Notes: generated by a model not told the origin, from the sequence alone. Numbered from the stretch's first letter, positions 11,301 through 20,844 are shown. The stretch: DNA of 25,773 bases from Azolla pinnata (GCA_037176905.1 JBBBWG010007014.1:1-25773); one strand, 5' to 3'. Translations and numbers: made by a program.

Positions 11301-12019
11301 GAGTGCCAGGGTAGTCGGTGAGGTTGCCATGCTGCTCTCAACCACCATTTCTGTTGTCCATGTAGGCACCACCGAAGGTGGAGAGGGACCCTGACGATGC
11401 AGCCACCGGCATTACCGTTTCAGCCATGTATCTAGCGGAGCTGCGGAGCCGGGTACTCGTGGCGGAGGCGGCATTGCGGGAGAAGGAAGATGAGAATGCA
11501 GCCTTGCGCAAGCAGCTGAACAAGCAGCAGCAGCAGCAGCAGCAGGAGGAGGAGGAGGAGGAGGTGCTCCCATTGAAGCGCCGTAGCGAAATCGCCGGAG
11601 ATGATGATGATGAGGAGGAGGAAGAAGATGAGAATGAGGATGACAAGGCATCATCGGCGGGGATGGCAGGACATAGTAGTAGTGGTATGACGGCGATGAC
11701 GCGGAGCAGGCATCCGAGCCCATCCAGGCTGGTGAATTCCCTGAATTCGGTGTTCAAGGCCTTCCAGAATGAGCTGGAGACATTGGTGAAGGAGGAGGAT
11801 GAAGTGGGAGCTTCTTCTTCTTCTTCTTCTCCTTCTTCTTCTTCATTGCCAGTGGGCCATGCCGAGGCAGAGCTCCGGGAGCTCAGGAAGCAGTTCGAGT
11901 CCTGGAAGCATGAATTCCGGGCGCAGCTCCGCGATGCCAAATCCAAGCTCCGCCACCGGCCCAAGGCCGCCGATCCTGGTACGCACCCCTTCATTATATG
12001 GTGGCCCAAGAAGTCTTGA
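1780..12019 (+). CDS. Class VIII myosin heavy chain (23 exons)
   Basis: Plant unconventional myosin, an ATP-driven actin motor; the class acts at the cell cortex, cell plate, endosomes and plasmodesmata. Exons fitted by homology and GT-AG sites: 1780-2511, 3272-3373, 3469-3636, 3714-3870, 3990-4017, 4083-4248, 4510-4570, 4775-4788, 4893-4977, 5088-5191, 5428-5566, 6541-6659, 6751-6903, 7035-7124, 7369-7446, 7562-7720, 7865-8065, 8796-9001, 9092-9230, 9315-9444, 9554-9700, 9888-10147, 11366-12019. The frame stays open throughout, about 1363 codons to TGA at 12017. Order: acidic N-terminal extension, SH3-like segment (3272-3373), motor, four IQ motifs, low-complexity/coiled tail ending WWPKKS, like the WW-basic ends of class VIII. 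The class is usually about 1150-1200 residues; the excess lies mainly in exon 1. The first exon has no clear start: 1780 follows a good acceptor (GTGTAG), and the first in-frame ATG is 2152. The class call is firm; the N-terminus is not. Confidence 0.93.
2209..2310 (+). other. Acidic N-terminal patch of the myosin
   Basis: Within exon 1, in frame with the motor, about 34 codons are almost all Glu and Asp, including an [14 protein letters not shown] run built from GA(G/C/T) codons. The rest of exon 1 is Ser-, Asp- and Asn-rich and not recognisable as a domain. N-termini of class VIII myosins are poorly conserved and often charged, so this fits the family, but the patch is strikingly pure and probably arose by triplet expansion. 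Confidence 0.8.
2592..2695 (+). repeat. 84-base tandem duplication in myosin intron 1
   Basis: CCATGCATGGCATGTGAAAC occurs exactly at 2592-2611 and 2676-2695, each followed by a similar AGGCAAG-containing tail, so an approximately 84-base unit is duplicated and diverged. It lies in intron 1 (2512-3271); the rest of that intron shows nothing recognisable. Confidence 0.85.
4084..4107 (+). other. Myosin P-loop GESGAGKT
   Basis: Codons read GESGAGKT, the Walker A nucleotide-binding loop of myosin heads, with the preceding Ser split across exons 5 and 6. The same exon ends with RNNNSSRF, the switch I loop (4228-4248), whose GK follows in exon 7. Switch II, DIYGFE, lies at 6877-6894 in exon 13. 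All three ATPase signatures are intact, so an active motor is expected. Confidence 0.97.
4775..4788 (+). other. 14-base microexon (exon 8) of the myosin
   Basis: Exon 7 ends one base into a codon (4570, before GTAAGA) and exon 9 starts in phase 0 with SRVVQ (4893, after CAG). The family sequence between them is a short T-(F/Y)-LLEK segment. Only ATCTACTCGAGAAG, flanked by AAAG and GTAATG, supplies the missing two bases plus LLEK codons in frame. The fit to the conserved protein is exact in length and phase. Gene finders without homology would skip it and frameshift the motor. Confidence 0.85.
5567..6540 (+). other. Myosin intron 11
   Basis: A 974-base intron with no recognisable gene or element. 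Near its 3' end (about 6467-6507) there is a TATATA run followed by a GAGAGA run before the acceptor GCAAACAG. The antisense open frame at 6067-6351 has no protein-like features that I recognise. Confidence 0.7.
6627..6629 (+). other. TEDS-rule residue (Asp) of the myosin head
   Basis: Sixteen residues before the conserved DALAK motif of exon 13, the protein has Asp in GNDMVVQ. The TEDS rule describes an acidic or phosphorylatable residue at this place in the actin-binding loop. A fixed acidic residue means that actin activation should not need phosphorylation at this site. Confidence 0.7.
9357..9950 (+). other. Four IQ motifs of the myosin neck
   Basis: After the converter ([19 protein letters not shown], across exons 19 and 20) come four light-chain-binding IQ-like motifs: [13 protein letters not shown] and TRFLQSLVRVKR (exon 20 into 21), [13 protein letters not shown] (exon 21), and [13 protein letters not shown] (exon 21 into 22). 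Motifs 3 and 4 are closest to IQxxxRG. Calmodulin or calmodulin-like light chains are the expected partners. A Glu/Lys/Arg-rich helix ([19 protein letters not shown]) follows in exon 22. Confidence 0.85.
10148..11365 (-). mobile_element. Possible decayed LINE fragment in myosin intron 22
   Basis: The longest intron of the gene (1218 bases). On the minus strand around 10974-11030 one frame reads [17 protein letters not shown], resembling the segment after the reverse-transcriptase core of plant non-LTR elements, where a DEI-xx-I-xx-FLW pattern is common. Neighbouring minus-strand frames (11164-10922, 10977-10735, 10639-10352) are interrupted and not individually recognisable. The match is short, so the LINE origin is a hypothesis; the remainder may simply be old intronic sequence. 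Confidence 0.3.
11366..12019 (+). other. Myosin tail exon, low complexity plus coiled coil
   Basis: The last coding exon (217 codons). It contains a helix of coiled-coil type ([20 protein letters not shown]), then (CAG)n-encoded Gln (seven), Glu and Asp runs (11527-11650), a Ser-rich stretch from (CTT)n (11812-11845), and a charged helix [20 protein letters not shown] that matches the conserved distal tail of class VIII. It ends IIWWPKKS. A donor-like GGTACG at 11979 could instead splice out the last 14 codons, but the WW-basic ending argues for reading through. Confidence 0.85.
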
Positions 12020-13218
12020 TGCCTGTATTTTGTCCTCAGCATTCATTCGATACTCTACTCGCGCATTGTCCGAGGAGGATTTCCACGAGGTAATAAGGAG
12101 AATCGGCAAAGCCCTGTGAGAAAATTCTCTCTTCCATGTTGTTGTATTATATGATTGGTTGTTCAGTTGCTGGGGACCTTTTCCAGTTCCTTTTGCTAGT
12201 AGTGGGCCTGAAAACTGATCAGCTACTACTGCATACATACTAGATATATGTGTGCCATTGAAATGCCTCTTCATTTTGATAGTCTCTGTGGTCATGGCCT
12301 TGGGATCCTCCTCGCCCTTCTCTATCCCTGTGCTTGTGAATTGAAGAAAGCCCGTGAATAAGGAAGAAAAAACAAAAAGCTCCTTTGTATGATTCCCGTG
12401 GTATTGAAAAAACTCTTACCTTTTTATGTTCTATTATGGATTGCCTCGTGCCTTGTGAATCAGGTTGGTTCTACATCTGGTCTACATGATTAATTCTGAT
12501 TTCTCTGATTGATTCCAAGGAGTATAACAAGATTGGAGTGGATGCCAATACAGACTCAGATTGTATATTCTGATCTATCAACACTGTCCACACCATTTTC
12601 TTTGTAAATCTATGGCTTGTTTATAGGGTGACGAGAAAAGGACCATTCTTTATTACCGTCACATTGAAAGTCAACAACCTTGCTTAACAGAAATGTGGGC
12701 AGAAAGTCCACGTTGACTAAATATCAAATACAATTGAGGATTTGCTGGAAATGCTCATTAATAATTATTTGGTCGTTCCAAACCAGGGAGTGCTTGGATC
12801 ATGCTTTCCATATTATTCGGATCCGTAACTTTTGGGCCCATAGATTTTGCATTTGCTTACTGAAAGTGCAGAGGCAAAGCATATTCTCTGCATAAAATGT
12901 TTCAAAATGCAGATGCATGTATCAGCAATTTCTAAAAACAAAAGCCTGCAAGTGGGCCCTTGTTTTGGAAATCAGTTGATTGCTCCGAATGATATCTATA
13001 ACATTGATCGAGCTGCATGTCAGCTAAAATTGGAAGAAAGTCCATAGATTGATCATGTACATTGGTGAAGGTGACAAGTAATCAATCGATGCTTGAACAT
13101 GAAAGAAAAGAATACTTCATGGGGAGCTGGTTGCAGATGGCATTTCTCGTCTGATTCAGACAAAGTTTTTCTCACATTCACTTTGTTTCACCTGGCAATG
13201 GCTATGGTAGTAAAACCT

Positions 13219-13266
13219 CTAAAATTGCTGCACCTTTGATTCCTAAAATTGCTGCATCTTTGATTC
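13219..13266. repeat. 24-base tandem duplication
   Basis: CTAAAATTGCTGCACCTTTG plus ATTC at 13219-13242 is repeated directly at 13243-13266 with one C-to-T change. It is a recent replication-slippage type duplication in intergenic DNA. Confidence 0.9.
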
Positions 13267-13773
13267 CATGGACCATAATGAAACACCAATGAACTGTGTT
13301 CTCTCTTCTTTAGATCAACGTGCTTGGTTAGCACAAAAGTCCTAGGTCAACAGTGAGGGAATCGTCCTTTTTTTTTTCTGTTTTTGGCCTAAAATGCTCT
13401 CAACGTGACAACACAGAGATTGGCATAATAGGATGCTTAAGTTTTTCACAACATTTTCTTCAACCCCCCCAAACTTTTGAACACCTGGATTATGAAATAT
13501 CATAATATATTTTGTAGTAATCACCAACAACTTTCCTGATTATGAAACTCTGAAGAGAATTAGGTTCTTCAAAACAATGTTTTTCTACATTGATCTTTTT
13601 TTCTTTCTTTTATATTGGATCTCTCCATGTAAGCAAAAATATGCGTGTGGGTTCTGTCAAAGAATATTAAAAAAAGAAAAGAAAAAGAGAATGGAAAACC
13701 TCTGGCACAGCAAATGTGCATGTGCACGGTCTGTTATGGAAATGGGGTTGATATGAACATTATAGTTGAAAAA

Positions 13774-13830
13774 AAGGAAGTTAGGGTTTAGGGTTTCCAG
13801 GTTTCAGGGGTTTTAGGGTTATGGTTTAGG
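13774..13830. repeat. Cluster of plant-type TTTAGGG motifs
   Basis: GTTAGGGTTTAGGGTTT at its left end is followed by several degenerate copies (GGTTTCAGGGG, TTTTAGGG, GGTTTAGG). This is the seven-base plant telomere motif, unlike the six-base run at 1344. On the minus strand it reads as teloboxes downstream of the PP2C stop codon. Too short for a telomere; probably a small interstitial patch. Confidence 0.75.
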
Positions 13831-13983
13831 ATTTCATCCAAAACTCTGAACATGTTGTGTGATGCTGCTAATACCAATGCCAAACCTTTCATCAACGATC
13901 GAAACTCCCCCCCCCTCCCCACCTAGAAGCTCGATGAGTGCAAGGACAAAGCATATAGTATTTCCTCTTTTGGAACGTATGCT

Positions 13984-16900
13984 CTATAACATCTCCACTC
14001 CTCTTCCGGAAAGCTTTCCTTCCATCGCGTCCTTCTTCATCTTGCAGCTTATGCATAGGAATGGCCCTTCTAAAGTCCGATTCGTCATGGAGAAGAATGA
14101 ACCCGCGTGAACGGAAATCCCATCACTCAATGTTATTGGGATCCGACAAATCGCACAGTTGAATACCCCTGATGATGGATCTGATCCGAGCCTAGAAGAG
14201 AGGAAAACAAGAGAAGACAACTCAATCCACCGATCATCAGTAGATTTTCTGGAGACAATGAATTCTAACACCTTTTGCAAAACAACTGTGAATCAATAAA
14301 ACGCAAGGACTTGGAATAAGAAAAGATGGAAAGAAACACTAGAATACAAAAAAGGGCTTGAACACATTTTGTGAAAGGTGGATTTAGTGAGGCAAAACCC
14401 AAATTACTACATTTCCCAGAAAGAATGAAAATTTCGAATTCTGATACTTCGGTAATTAAAAGCAAGGGTTCGGAAAATTAAGCAAAGATAGAAAGAAACG
14501 ATGGTGCAGATGAAAAGAGTTTGAACAACACTTGAAAATATAGCGAGAAATACAAAAAGAAATCTGTTTATTTTCCAGAAATGACGAGTTTTGAATCGCA
14601 ACACACCATGGCAACTGAAAAGATCGAGGTTTGGAAGAATGATAAGAAAACATGGTGCAAGGAAATGATGGAAGATGAAAAAGGGTTTGGAAAACATTTG
14701 TCGAAAGATGAATCTGGAGAGAAAAAGACAATGCATTCTGAATGATGCTTTTCAAAGTAGGACGAGTGTCTAAAACAAAGCAAAAAAGAGGAAAATAAAC
14801 CTTTCAGCTAGCATAGCTGAGCCTTCTTCAAACAGCTGTTCCACAGCCGCTTCTCCAGACTTGTTCGGCACAACAGCCATTGACTCCTTGGGCCTCCAGC
14901 CAAACAACCACGTCTTGAACTTGTTCTTCTTCTTCGTTGGGGGTGACAAGAGAAGCTGAGTTTGATTCTGAGGTGCGATTATATCCACAACCACACATGT
15001 CGTATCGTCCCGAAGACCTCTCACCCTTAAAGATTCCTGGCACATCAGAAGCAAGCACAATACGAAGGAAAACAGAGAAGTCGTCACTACAGAAGAGCTC
15101 AAATCTCACAAGAAATGACTTGCAATCATTTGTACAAAAAAAGGAAAACTGCACCAATTTGCATGTAAAGAAGAAAACTATTACCATAAATGAGTATCTA
15201 ACTATATGAAATGGGGAAACAAATATATAACAAAAAGCCCTAAAAAGAGCAAAGGAATCCTGACCTTGACAACTTGCCGTGCAGCAAGTTCAGCAGTTAG
15301 TCCCCTGCAGCAATCAGCTGCCCTCTCAGAAGTTAATGCATCCCACACACCATCAGATGCGATGATCAATCTACCCCCTGCTTTCGATAGCTAGAAAAAA
15401 AACAAAAAAAATTTCCAAACAAACTTCTCTTAGATTTTTGACAATTTTGACTAAATACTGCAAATACTTGGTACTACACATTGAAAACTCTGTTGGATCT
15501 TTCTCCAGGACAGGAAAAATGCTTTCCTACCTTAATCTGTTTCACATGGGGGATAGGTACTATAAATTCTCCAACATCAAGGTCGCCAATCGATCTCGAC
15601 AAACAAAGCCCTCCAGGCCAGCAACGCAACGGACCAATCTGCATATGATGATGTCCATCACGAACACACATGTTAACAGATAGAAAGAACAAATAAATTG
15701 ATATATAGAGGTCATTACTCCATGAAATGAACTTTTATATGGAGAAAATATGTTCGAACAGCCATACTTCAGCACCGCCCGCAATGCTAAGCCGTCCGAC
15801 TTCCCCTCCACTTTTCACCACCCGCTCACGCCTACACATTAGCCAAGCAATTCTTTTCAAAACGTGCTGATTTGTTTCGTCATATTGTACTGAGACTGAA
15901 ACCTAAAGAAAACAAAGAGATAGCTATCATAATCTATTATCTATAAACAATGAGAATACTCCTCACTCTTCTTCATTATCATCTAATCTGTGATCTACAG
16001 TCAATATTGAGGTTTCCCCTCCTCGATGATCTAAGATGCATCGTGAATCGCCGACTGATGCCACCGTTACAGTCAATCTGTCAATGACCACAAGAGTGAC
16101 AGTAGTTCCGGAAGTTTGCCCTTCAAAATGTCAATCATGAAGTGTGCATTAGTTTTGTTAGAAGTCTAAGATAAAACCCAATAGAATCTCTTTGAGAGAA
16201 TCTCATGAATAAAACCATAAATGTAGCCTTTGGGATACCTTTCTCCTGGAAATCTTTATCTGTTTTCACAAATCCTGCGACTAATGCCCGTGGCAATGAT
16301 GTTAACCACTCATCCCTAGTGAGAGTTGAAGGGAGAGCACTCAAAACATCGGATAGAAGGTTCTCTTTAGCGTAGACTGCAGCTGAGGCACCGTTATGAC
16401 CATCCAAAACCTATGTATATATACATAACAGCAAATTTTTCCCAGGTTTATTAACATTTCAAGTTTTACACAATTCTCCTATGCGGAATCCATCATATCA
16501 ATAGTATGGTTTACTACAGCAAAGGAATAGCGGTCCGAAAACCAAGTTAATCCACAATCTAAGTAATAGACAAGAATCTAACCTTCCTTTGTACAAAGAA
16601 TGTACTATGTGGCTATTAGAAGAAACCTACAGGGAATCACAGCTCAATATGGCATTGTACAGATAGGAGACCTAAGAATAACCATAGTCCAGCTATACTT
16701 GTCTGTGGAAAGAGTACATATTAAATGGATCCTATGGATAATCATGGCCCAATTATATCTTCTTGCGGGCAGTACATATACCATGTTAGAAAGCAGCGTA
16801 CATCTAGAAAGAACTTATGAAATAATCATAGGCCAACTGCACTCGTTTGGGTGGGCAGTACTAAGGAGGTGTCAAGGGCATTATGTGTATACAACTTGTT

Positions 16901-17513
16901 TCTCACCAGTGTACATCCAAAAAGAACTTGCATACAATTGTAGCCCAACTACACTCGTTTGCGGGGCAGCACATAAAACTTGTTCTATGGGAAATGTACA
17001 TATAGAACAGATAGATTTGATAATCGGCTTCGAAGGTCGAATATGACCAATGAGACCAAAAACAATACATTTTACGTGATACATTCGGTTGTGAGTAGCG
17101 ACTCTCGACGTTCGAGGAATAGATTCGACACTCATAGCCCCGACAAGACTTGTTTAGTGGGCAATGTACCTATAACGTGTTCCGGTGCAAAACGAAATTC
17201 TCGGTCTTTTTGACCATTACAAAAAGGAAAGAAGAAGAGCAAGAAGAAGAGAAAGGAAAAAAGATCAGAGGGAGAAGAGAGAGCATAGGCGTACCCCGAA
17301 GACAGCGAATGTCGAGGACGGATCGCCAGGAATTCGATGGCAATCGGTTCTCATGAGTGTAAAGTCCTCGCCTTTCTTCGCTTGGCACGCCTCCCCGTAC
17401 CGAATGATGGGTGCCTCAGATTTCTCGTTCTCGAGCTCTAGCTTCAGCAATGAGGCCAAGGGCACCATGCCATCGTCGCGTTGGAACTTCTGCGCATCGT
17501 GATACGATCCCAT
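13984..17513 (-). CDS. PP2C-type Ser/Thr protein phosphatase (8 exons)
   Basis: Metal-dependent (Mg/Mn) protein phosphatase of the PPM/PP2C superfamily. Minus-strand exons: 17513-17295, 16410-16239, 16120-15967, 15831-15768, 15638-15531, 15390-15265, 15036-14801, 14191-13984; all introns are GT-AG, phases agree, and the product is 428 residues. Start ATG at 17513; TAG at 13986-13984. Metal and catalytic motifs are present: KGED (49-50 acidic pair), VLDGHNG (Asp76), SVGDSR, SDGVWD (Asp252), RDDTT (Asp291). DGHNG and RDDTT replace the commoner DGHGG and RDNxT, as in a plant subgroup that includes Arabidopsis At1g47380. The C-terminus (372-409) carries CAIC, His388 and CISC, then KKDAMEGK, also typical of that subgroup. 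The substrate is unknown. The family call is firm; the subgroup assignment rests on remembered motif similarity. Confidence 0.95.
14320..14785. repeat. Diverged tandem repeat in PP2C intron 7
   Basis: Intron 7 (14192-14800) contains about three units of roughly 163-180 bases. Matching blocks: GATGGAAAGAAAC (about 14325), GATAGAAAGAAACGATGGTGC (about 14487) and GATAAGAAAACATGGTGC (about 14640); likewise TTCCCAGAAAGAATGA (about 14411) against TTTCCAGAAATGACGAG (about 14573). Several minus-strand open frames over the array are repeat-derived and not genes. Confidence 0.7.
16597..17185. repeat. Diverged tandem repeat in PP2C intron 1
   Basis: Intron 1 (16411-17294) carries at least five decayed units of about 60-115 bases, anchored by GTACAT followed by a block like GAACTTATG, ATAATCATAGGCCAACTACA and CTCGTTTG-GGGCAG. 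Anchors lie near 16655, 16728, 16798, 16911 and 16996, with a further GGGCAATGTACCTATAAC near 17159. The 148-codon plus-strand open frame at 16600-17046 is a by-product of this array. Confidence 0.7.
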
Positions 17514-18342
17514 CGCGCGAGTGAAGCCCGCGGAAGCAAAAGGAGCGAGAATTCCACGCGCGCTCTCTCTCTACGCGATGCACCGATCCTCTCCTCTTTC
17601 TTCTATGATGATGCATTCATCGCTCGGATCGATCGACGACTGGAAGAAAACCACAACATGCTTCCGATTCGATCCCTCTCCCCTTCGATTCTCCGTGTCT
17701 CTAAGACCGCGAGATTGCGATCACCAAAGTTTCACGACCAGGAACTTGCAACCGGGCGCCTGCTTCCATCCAAACGGATCACAAATCCTTTCCAGCCATG
17801 GATCCCTTCGACGGCTCCAGAAAGCACCCAACAAAGGAAATTAGGGCACATGCGCTGCCTCTCCCCTTCCCTCGCTCTCCGTGTTCCAGAACTGGATTTC
17901 CTTCTACTCCCAGCCGATCGCATTGGGCAGATTGATCCGGTTTCCCCCTCTTTTGAGCCTGATCAAGGAAGCTCTACTCCACTTTGTTGGGCGAAGAATT
18001 CACACACACACAAAACACAAACCACAGAAACACAGGAAACACAAAAAACACGGCCTTCGATTCGGGAATCCGCCTCGCTTCCCCTTCTTGTCTTTCCTGT
18101 GCCTGAGATGGAAGGAGAAGATCAAAAGGATCAGCGGAAGAAGAAGAAGGAGAGGAAGAATTTGACCTTGTTTTCCTCTGTGTTCTGTGTCGTCTTTTCT
18201 GTTGAGCTCCTAAATCGAGCTTCTCTCTCTATAAATAGAGGAAGACTTTTTTTATTTTCCTCTCTCTTCTTTTTCTTGGATTTTATTATTTTCTGTTTTA
18301 TTCCTTCCTTCCTCAATAATAATAATAATAATAATAATAATA
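17514..18342 (-). promoter_or_regulatory. PP2C leader and core promoter region
   Basis: Upstream of the PP2C start. TCTATAAATAGAG at about 18227-18239 contains a near-palindromic TATA box (TATAAATA on plus, TATTTATA on minus). On the minus strand it is followed by a pyrimidine patch (TTCTTCCTCTCCTTCTTC, about 18158-18137) as at many plant transcription starts, which would give a leader of nearly 700 bases with several upstream ATGs or an unrecognised leader intron. A pyrimidine patch also follows on the plus strand, so the direction is ambiguous. Confidence 0.45.
18315..18342. repeat. (TAA)n microsatellite
   Basis: About nine AAT/TAA triplets, ending exactly where the GGAAAATTTACC inverted-repeat end begins at 18343. 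Such AT-rich triplet runs are common insertion sites of small DNA transposons. Confidence 0.95.
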
Positions 18343-19197
18343 GGAAAATTTACCCTAAAAAAAACGCCTAACAAATGTATAAATTGCATTGAAATGTAAG
18401 CTCTAATCACATTTTGATCAACGCCTGCTTCTTCAAAATTGACGCGCGATCGATCGATTAACACACCGAATCGATTAATCGCGCGCTAATTTTTAGAAAC
18501 TGGGGGTTGATGTTAGCCCGACTAACATCAGATCAACGCTCGATCGATCGATTAGCACCAGATTGTCGCGTCAACCAGGTAATTAGATCCCTAAACTTAC
18601 CAGCTTTTGTTGATTGAATATGGTAAGGGAATCGATTAAGATCAATCAGTGGGAAGCGATCGGGAATAAAATCAATTAATTTTTTAATACGAACGAAATT
18701 AATTGGGTGTTAGTTTTTAGTGGAAGATGAAAGTGTGCGTAATTTGTAAACTTTAATTTTAGCGGCTGTTTAAAATGTAATTTATAATTTTGGTAGGCGT
18801 TTTCTGGTAATTCTCCGGATGCCTGCTAAAATGAGAAATTACAGATTACTGCCTAGTGCATTGAAATTTAACACCATTGATCGCTTCCTTCTATTCTCTT
18901 CTCGTGTTCATCGATTCATAATCTTCCCAACTCCTGTTCGCTGATTCCTGCCTACTTCCTGCTAATGTTGACTAATCGATATCCCTTTTCTGTTTTCAAT
19001 CAACGGAAGTTGGTAGTTTTCAGAACCTAATTGATCTGGGTTTAGGGTTCAGGGTTCCGAATCTGATTAATCTAGTGTTCGATCAACCAAATCGGGTGCT
19101 CAACTTCAGCGAGAGATAAAAAGCAGGTGTTAGTTAATATGTGATTTCTCATTGCAGTAGGCATTAAAACGTTCAGGCGATTTTTGGTAATTTTCCC
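18343..19197. mobile_element. Compound inverted-repeat element (MITE-like)
   Basis: The left end GGAAAATTTACC with ACGCCTAACAAATGTATAAA (18343 onward) is mirrored twice: at about 18797-18818 (TAGGCGTTTTCTGGTAATTCTCC) and at about 19173-19197 (CAGGCGATTTTTGGTAATTTTCCC). Homology continues inward for 50-80 bases. Ends of the form GGGAAAATTACC resemble terminal inverted repeats of Mutator-like elements. There is no transposase. A subterminal hairpin (18508-18530) and repeated CGATCGATCGATTA blocks lie inside. No clear target-site duplication was found, so the element boundaries are tentative. Confidence 0.55.
18508..18530. other. Perfect 9-bp hairpin
   Basis: TGATGTTAG, a five-base loop CCCGA, then CTAACATCA: a perfect nine-base-pair stem. 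It lies between two copies of the CGATCGATCGATTA block (near 18447 and 18541) inside the inverted-repeat element, consistent with a subterminal transposon hairpin. Confidence 0.8.
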
Positions 19198-20844
19198 AGA
19201 ATTAAAAAAAAAACAATAACAATTGGATTTTGACTTTTTAGATCCACTAACAAACTAACTAACCCATTTCTAGAAGAAGCTGTGCATATATAATATATAT
19301 ACACTGTTTGAGCATCGCCACAGTTAGCTGAACTGTAGCTGTAGCTGTAGCTGTAGCCTGTAAAGAGGATAATGATCTGATATAGAGCCGCGAATTGGCA
19401 GAGCCCTGCCCTAGCTAGCCCTGGAAGTCTGGATCGCACAAACGATATCGATCGCTTCCGCCCAGATTCCTCCAGATTCCATCAGATTCCGCCAGATTCC
19501 TCCAGATTCTGCCAGATTCCGCCAAATTCCAGACCAGAACCCGTGCCGATCTTTGTATGGATCGGATGCAGGTACCGAGTCCGTGCCTTCCCAACCTTCT
19601 TGCGCCCTCCGAGAGCATCTCGAAATCATGGCATTCTCATGCTCCTTCCCTTTTTCCACCAGCTCATCCCCAGCTCCGCAGGTGCCATGCTCATGCCACA
19701 CACTGCTTGACTCGATCTGCTTCCCCAGATTTCCAAACTCCCGGGAATCGCACTGGCAATCAACGGAGGCACTCATGTTTTGCGCGCTCGTCTGACTTCC
19801 ACAGGAGCGCCAGAGTCATGACCGCGGCTGCTTCCCTTTACTTACTTCACATTTGACCCGATCTCTTTCAGATTGCGTAGAAGCTTGACCGAAGCTGTTA
19901 AATAGTAATCTGGCGCTTACTGACGTTCTCCTTCTTACCTTAGTACTTGGGCCCATTCCTTGAGATCCTAACCAGCTAGCGACATATAGAATGACGAACA
20001 AACTCTACATTTCGATCTCTTTCAATGTATGATGAGTTGTCGGATTTTGAAGAATCGAATGCCCGATCGGATTAAGATAACATAGCTTATCTTGGAGTCT
20101 CATATACTAGAGGCTTGTTTGAACCCGTAAAGTGACACTTTTTAAGTCTGAAGAAGAGTTAGATTTAGCATTTTTATAGTTCACTAATAGTAGAATATTC
20201 TATTTTGAACAAAATAACAAAGAGTTAGATTTGGGTGGTTTGATTATTTGAAGCTGAGTGGCTAATAATGCACATTTCCTCCATTGGTGTGCGATCGCCA
20301 TTAATCATGAGATATGTTTTCCATCCTTGATCTTATTATGATCAGTACGTAGAGGTTGATTTTGACAAGATTGAGGGCACAAATTGAATCTCTCAATTTT
20401 ATAGCACGAGAGAACTATAACGTGTGTTATCACTCGATCACTTCATATACAGTGCTCAAGACTCAAGAGTGTTGATTCCTATCAATGGCCAAGGTTTCTG
20501 TGTATATAAGAAGGATTCATTATCCTCTTATTAGGGGGTTTGGTCTATATTTAGACTTTTGTTGGTTAAACATTTGTCTCTATCGAGGACATTATTATGG
20601 ACTGGTCCAAGAATTATAATGTGGGGAAGGGGTGAGGCCTAGAGTGGCTTTATTGTTGTTCAGCTATATAATCTAAGTTCTGAGTTATTGCTAGTATGGC
20701 CCGACCAAATGGACAGTGTGAATGCGACCATTATTTGACCTTATTCAACATGATCCCTTCTTGGTTAGGCCTAGAGCTAATGATCGTATTCTTGGTCGTA
20801 ATGAGATATCCTTGGTCACACAGAGACTGGTTGTCTCGGTCATG
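19198..20844. other. Gene-free stretch
   Basis: No protein-like frame, RNA gene or element was recognised. It includes a (CTGTAG)4 run at 19333-19356 and a ten-base tandem repeat at 19461-19530. The antisense frames across these repeats (for example 19415-19618, reading RNLAESG-like repeats) are repeat artefacts. From about 20100 the sequence is AT-rich and could belong to flanking or U3-like DNA of the copia remnant. Confidence 0.6.
19461..19530. repeat. 10-base tandem repeat, seven copies
   Basis: Exactly seven abutting decamers of consensus NCCAGATTCC from 19461 to 19530, differing mostly in the first two bases (CC, TC, AT, GC, TC, GC, GC). It has a strict period and is close to one DNA helical turn. 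Confidence 0.95.

Larger units (their letters stand above)
12020..13983. other. Intergenic region between convergent genes
   Basis: Holds the presumed 3' UTRs of the myosin (from 12020 rightwards) and of the PP2C (from 13983 leftwards). No protein-like frame, RNA gene or element was recognised; the open frames at 12680-12895 and 12847-13047 look random. A 24-base unit is duplicated at 13219-13266 and a telobox cluster sits at 13774-13830. No perfect AATAAA was noted close to the myosin stop; AATAAG occurs at about 12357. Confidence 0.7.

Noticed and set aside
11338-12042. Minus-strand 234-codon frame over the last myosin exon
   Set aside because: It is the antisense shadow of a low-complexity coding exon; the plus frame matches the class VIII tail.
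14407-14783. Overlapping minus-strand frames rich in Phe, Ser and Leu
   Set aside because: They fall in PP2C intron 7 on the tandem array; the flanking exons splice across them in phase.
16600-17046. Plus-strand 148-codon frame
   Set aside because: It lies inside PP2C intron 1 and follows the decayed tandem array; no recognisable protein.
17481-18371. Plus-strand 296-codon frame antisense to PP2C exon 1 and its leader
   Set aside because: The largest frame in the window, but it has no domain, ends in Asn repeats from the (TAA)n run, and the best TATA site lies inside it. GC-rich leader sequence explains its openness.
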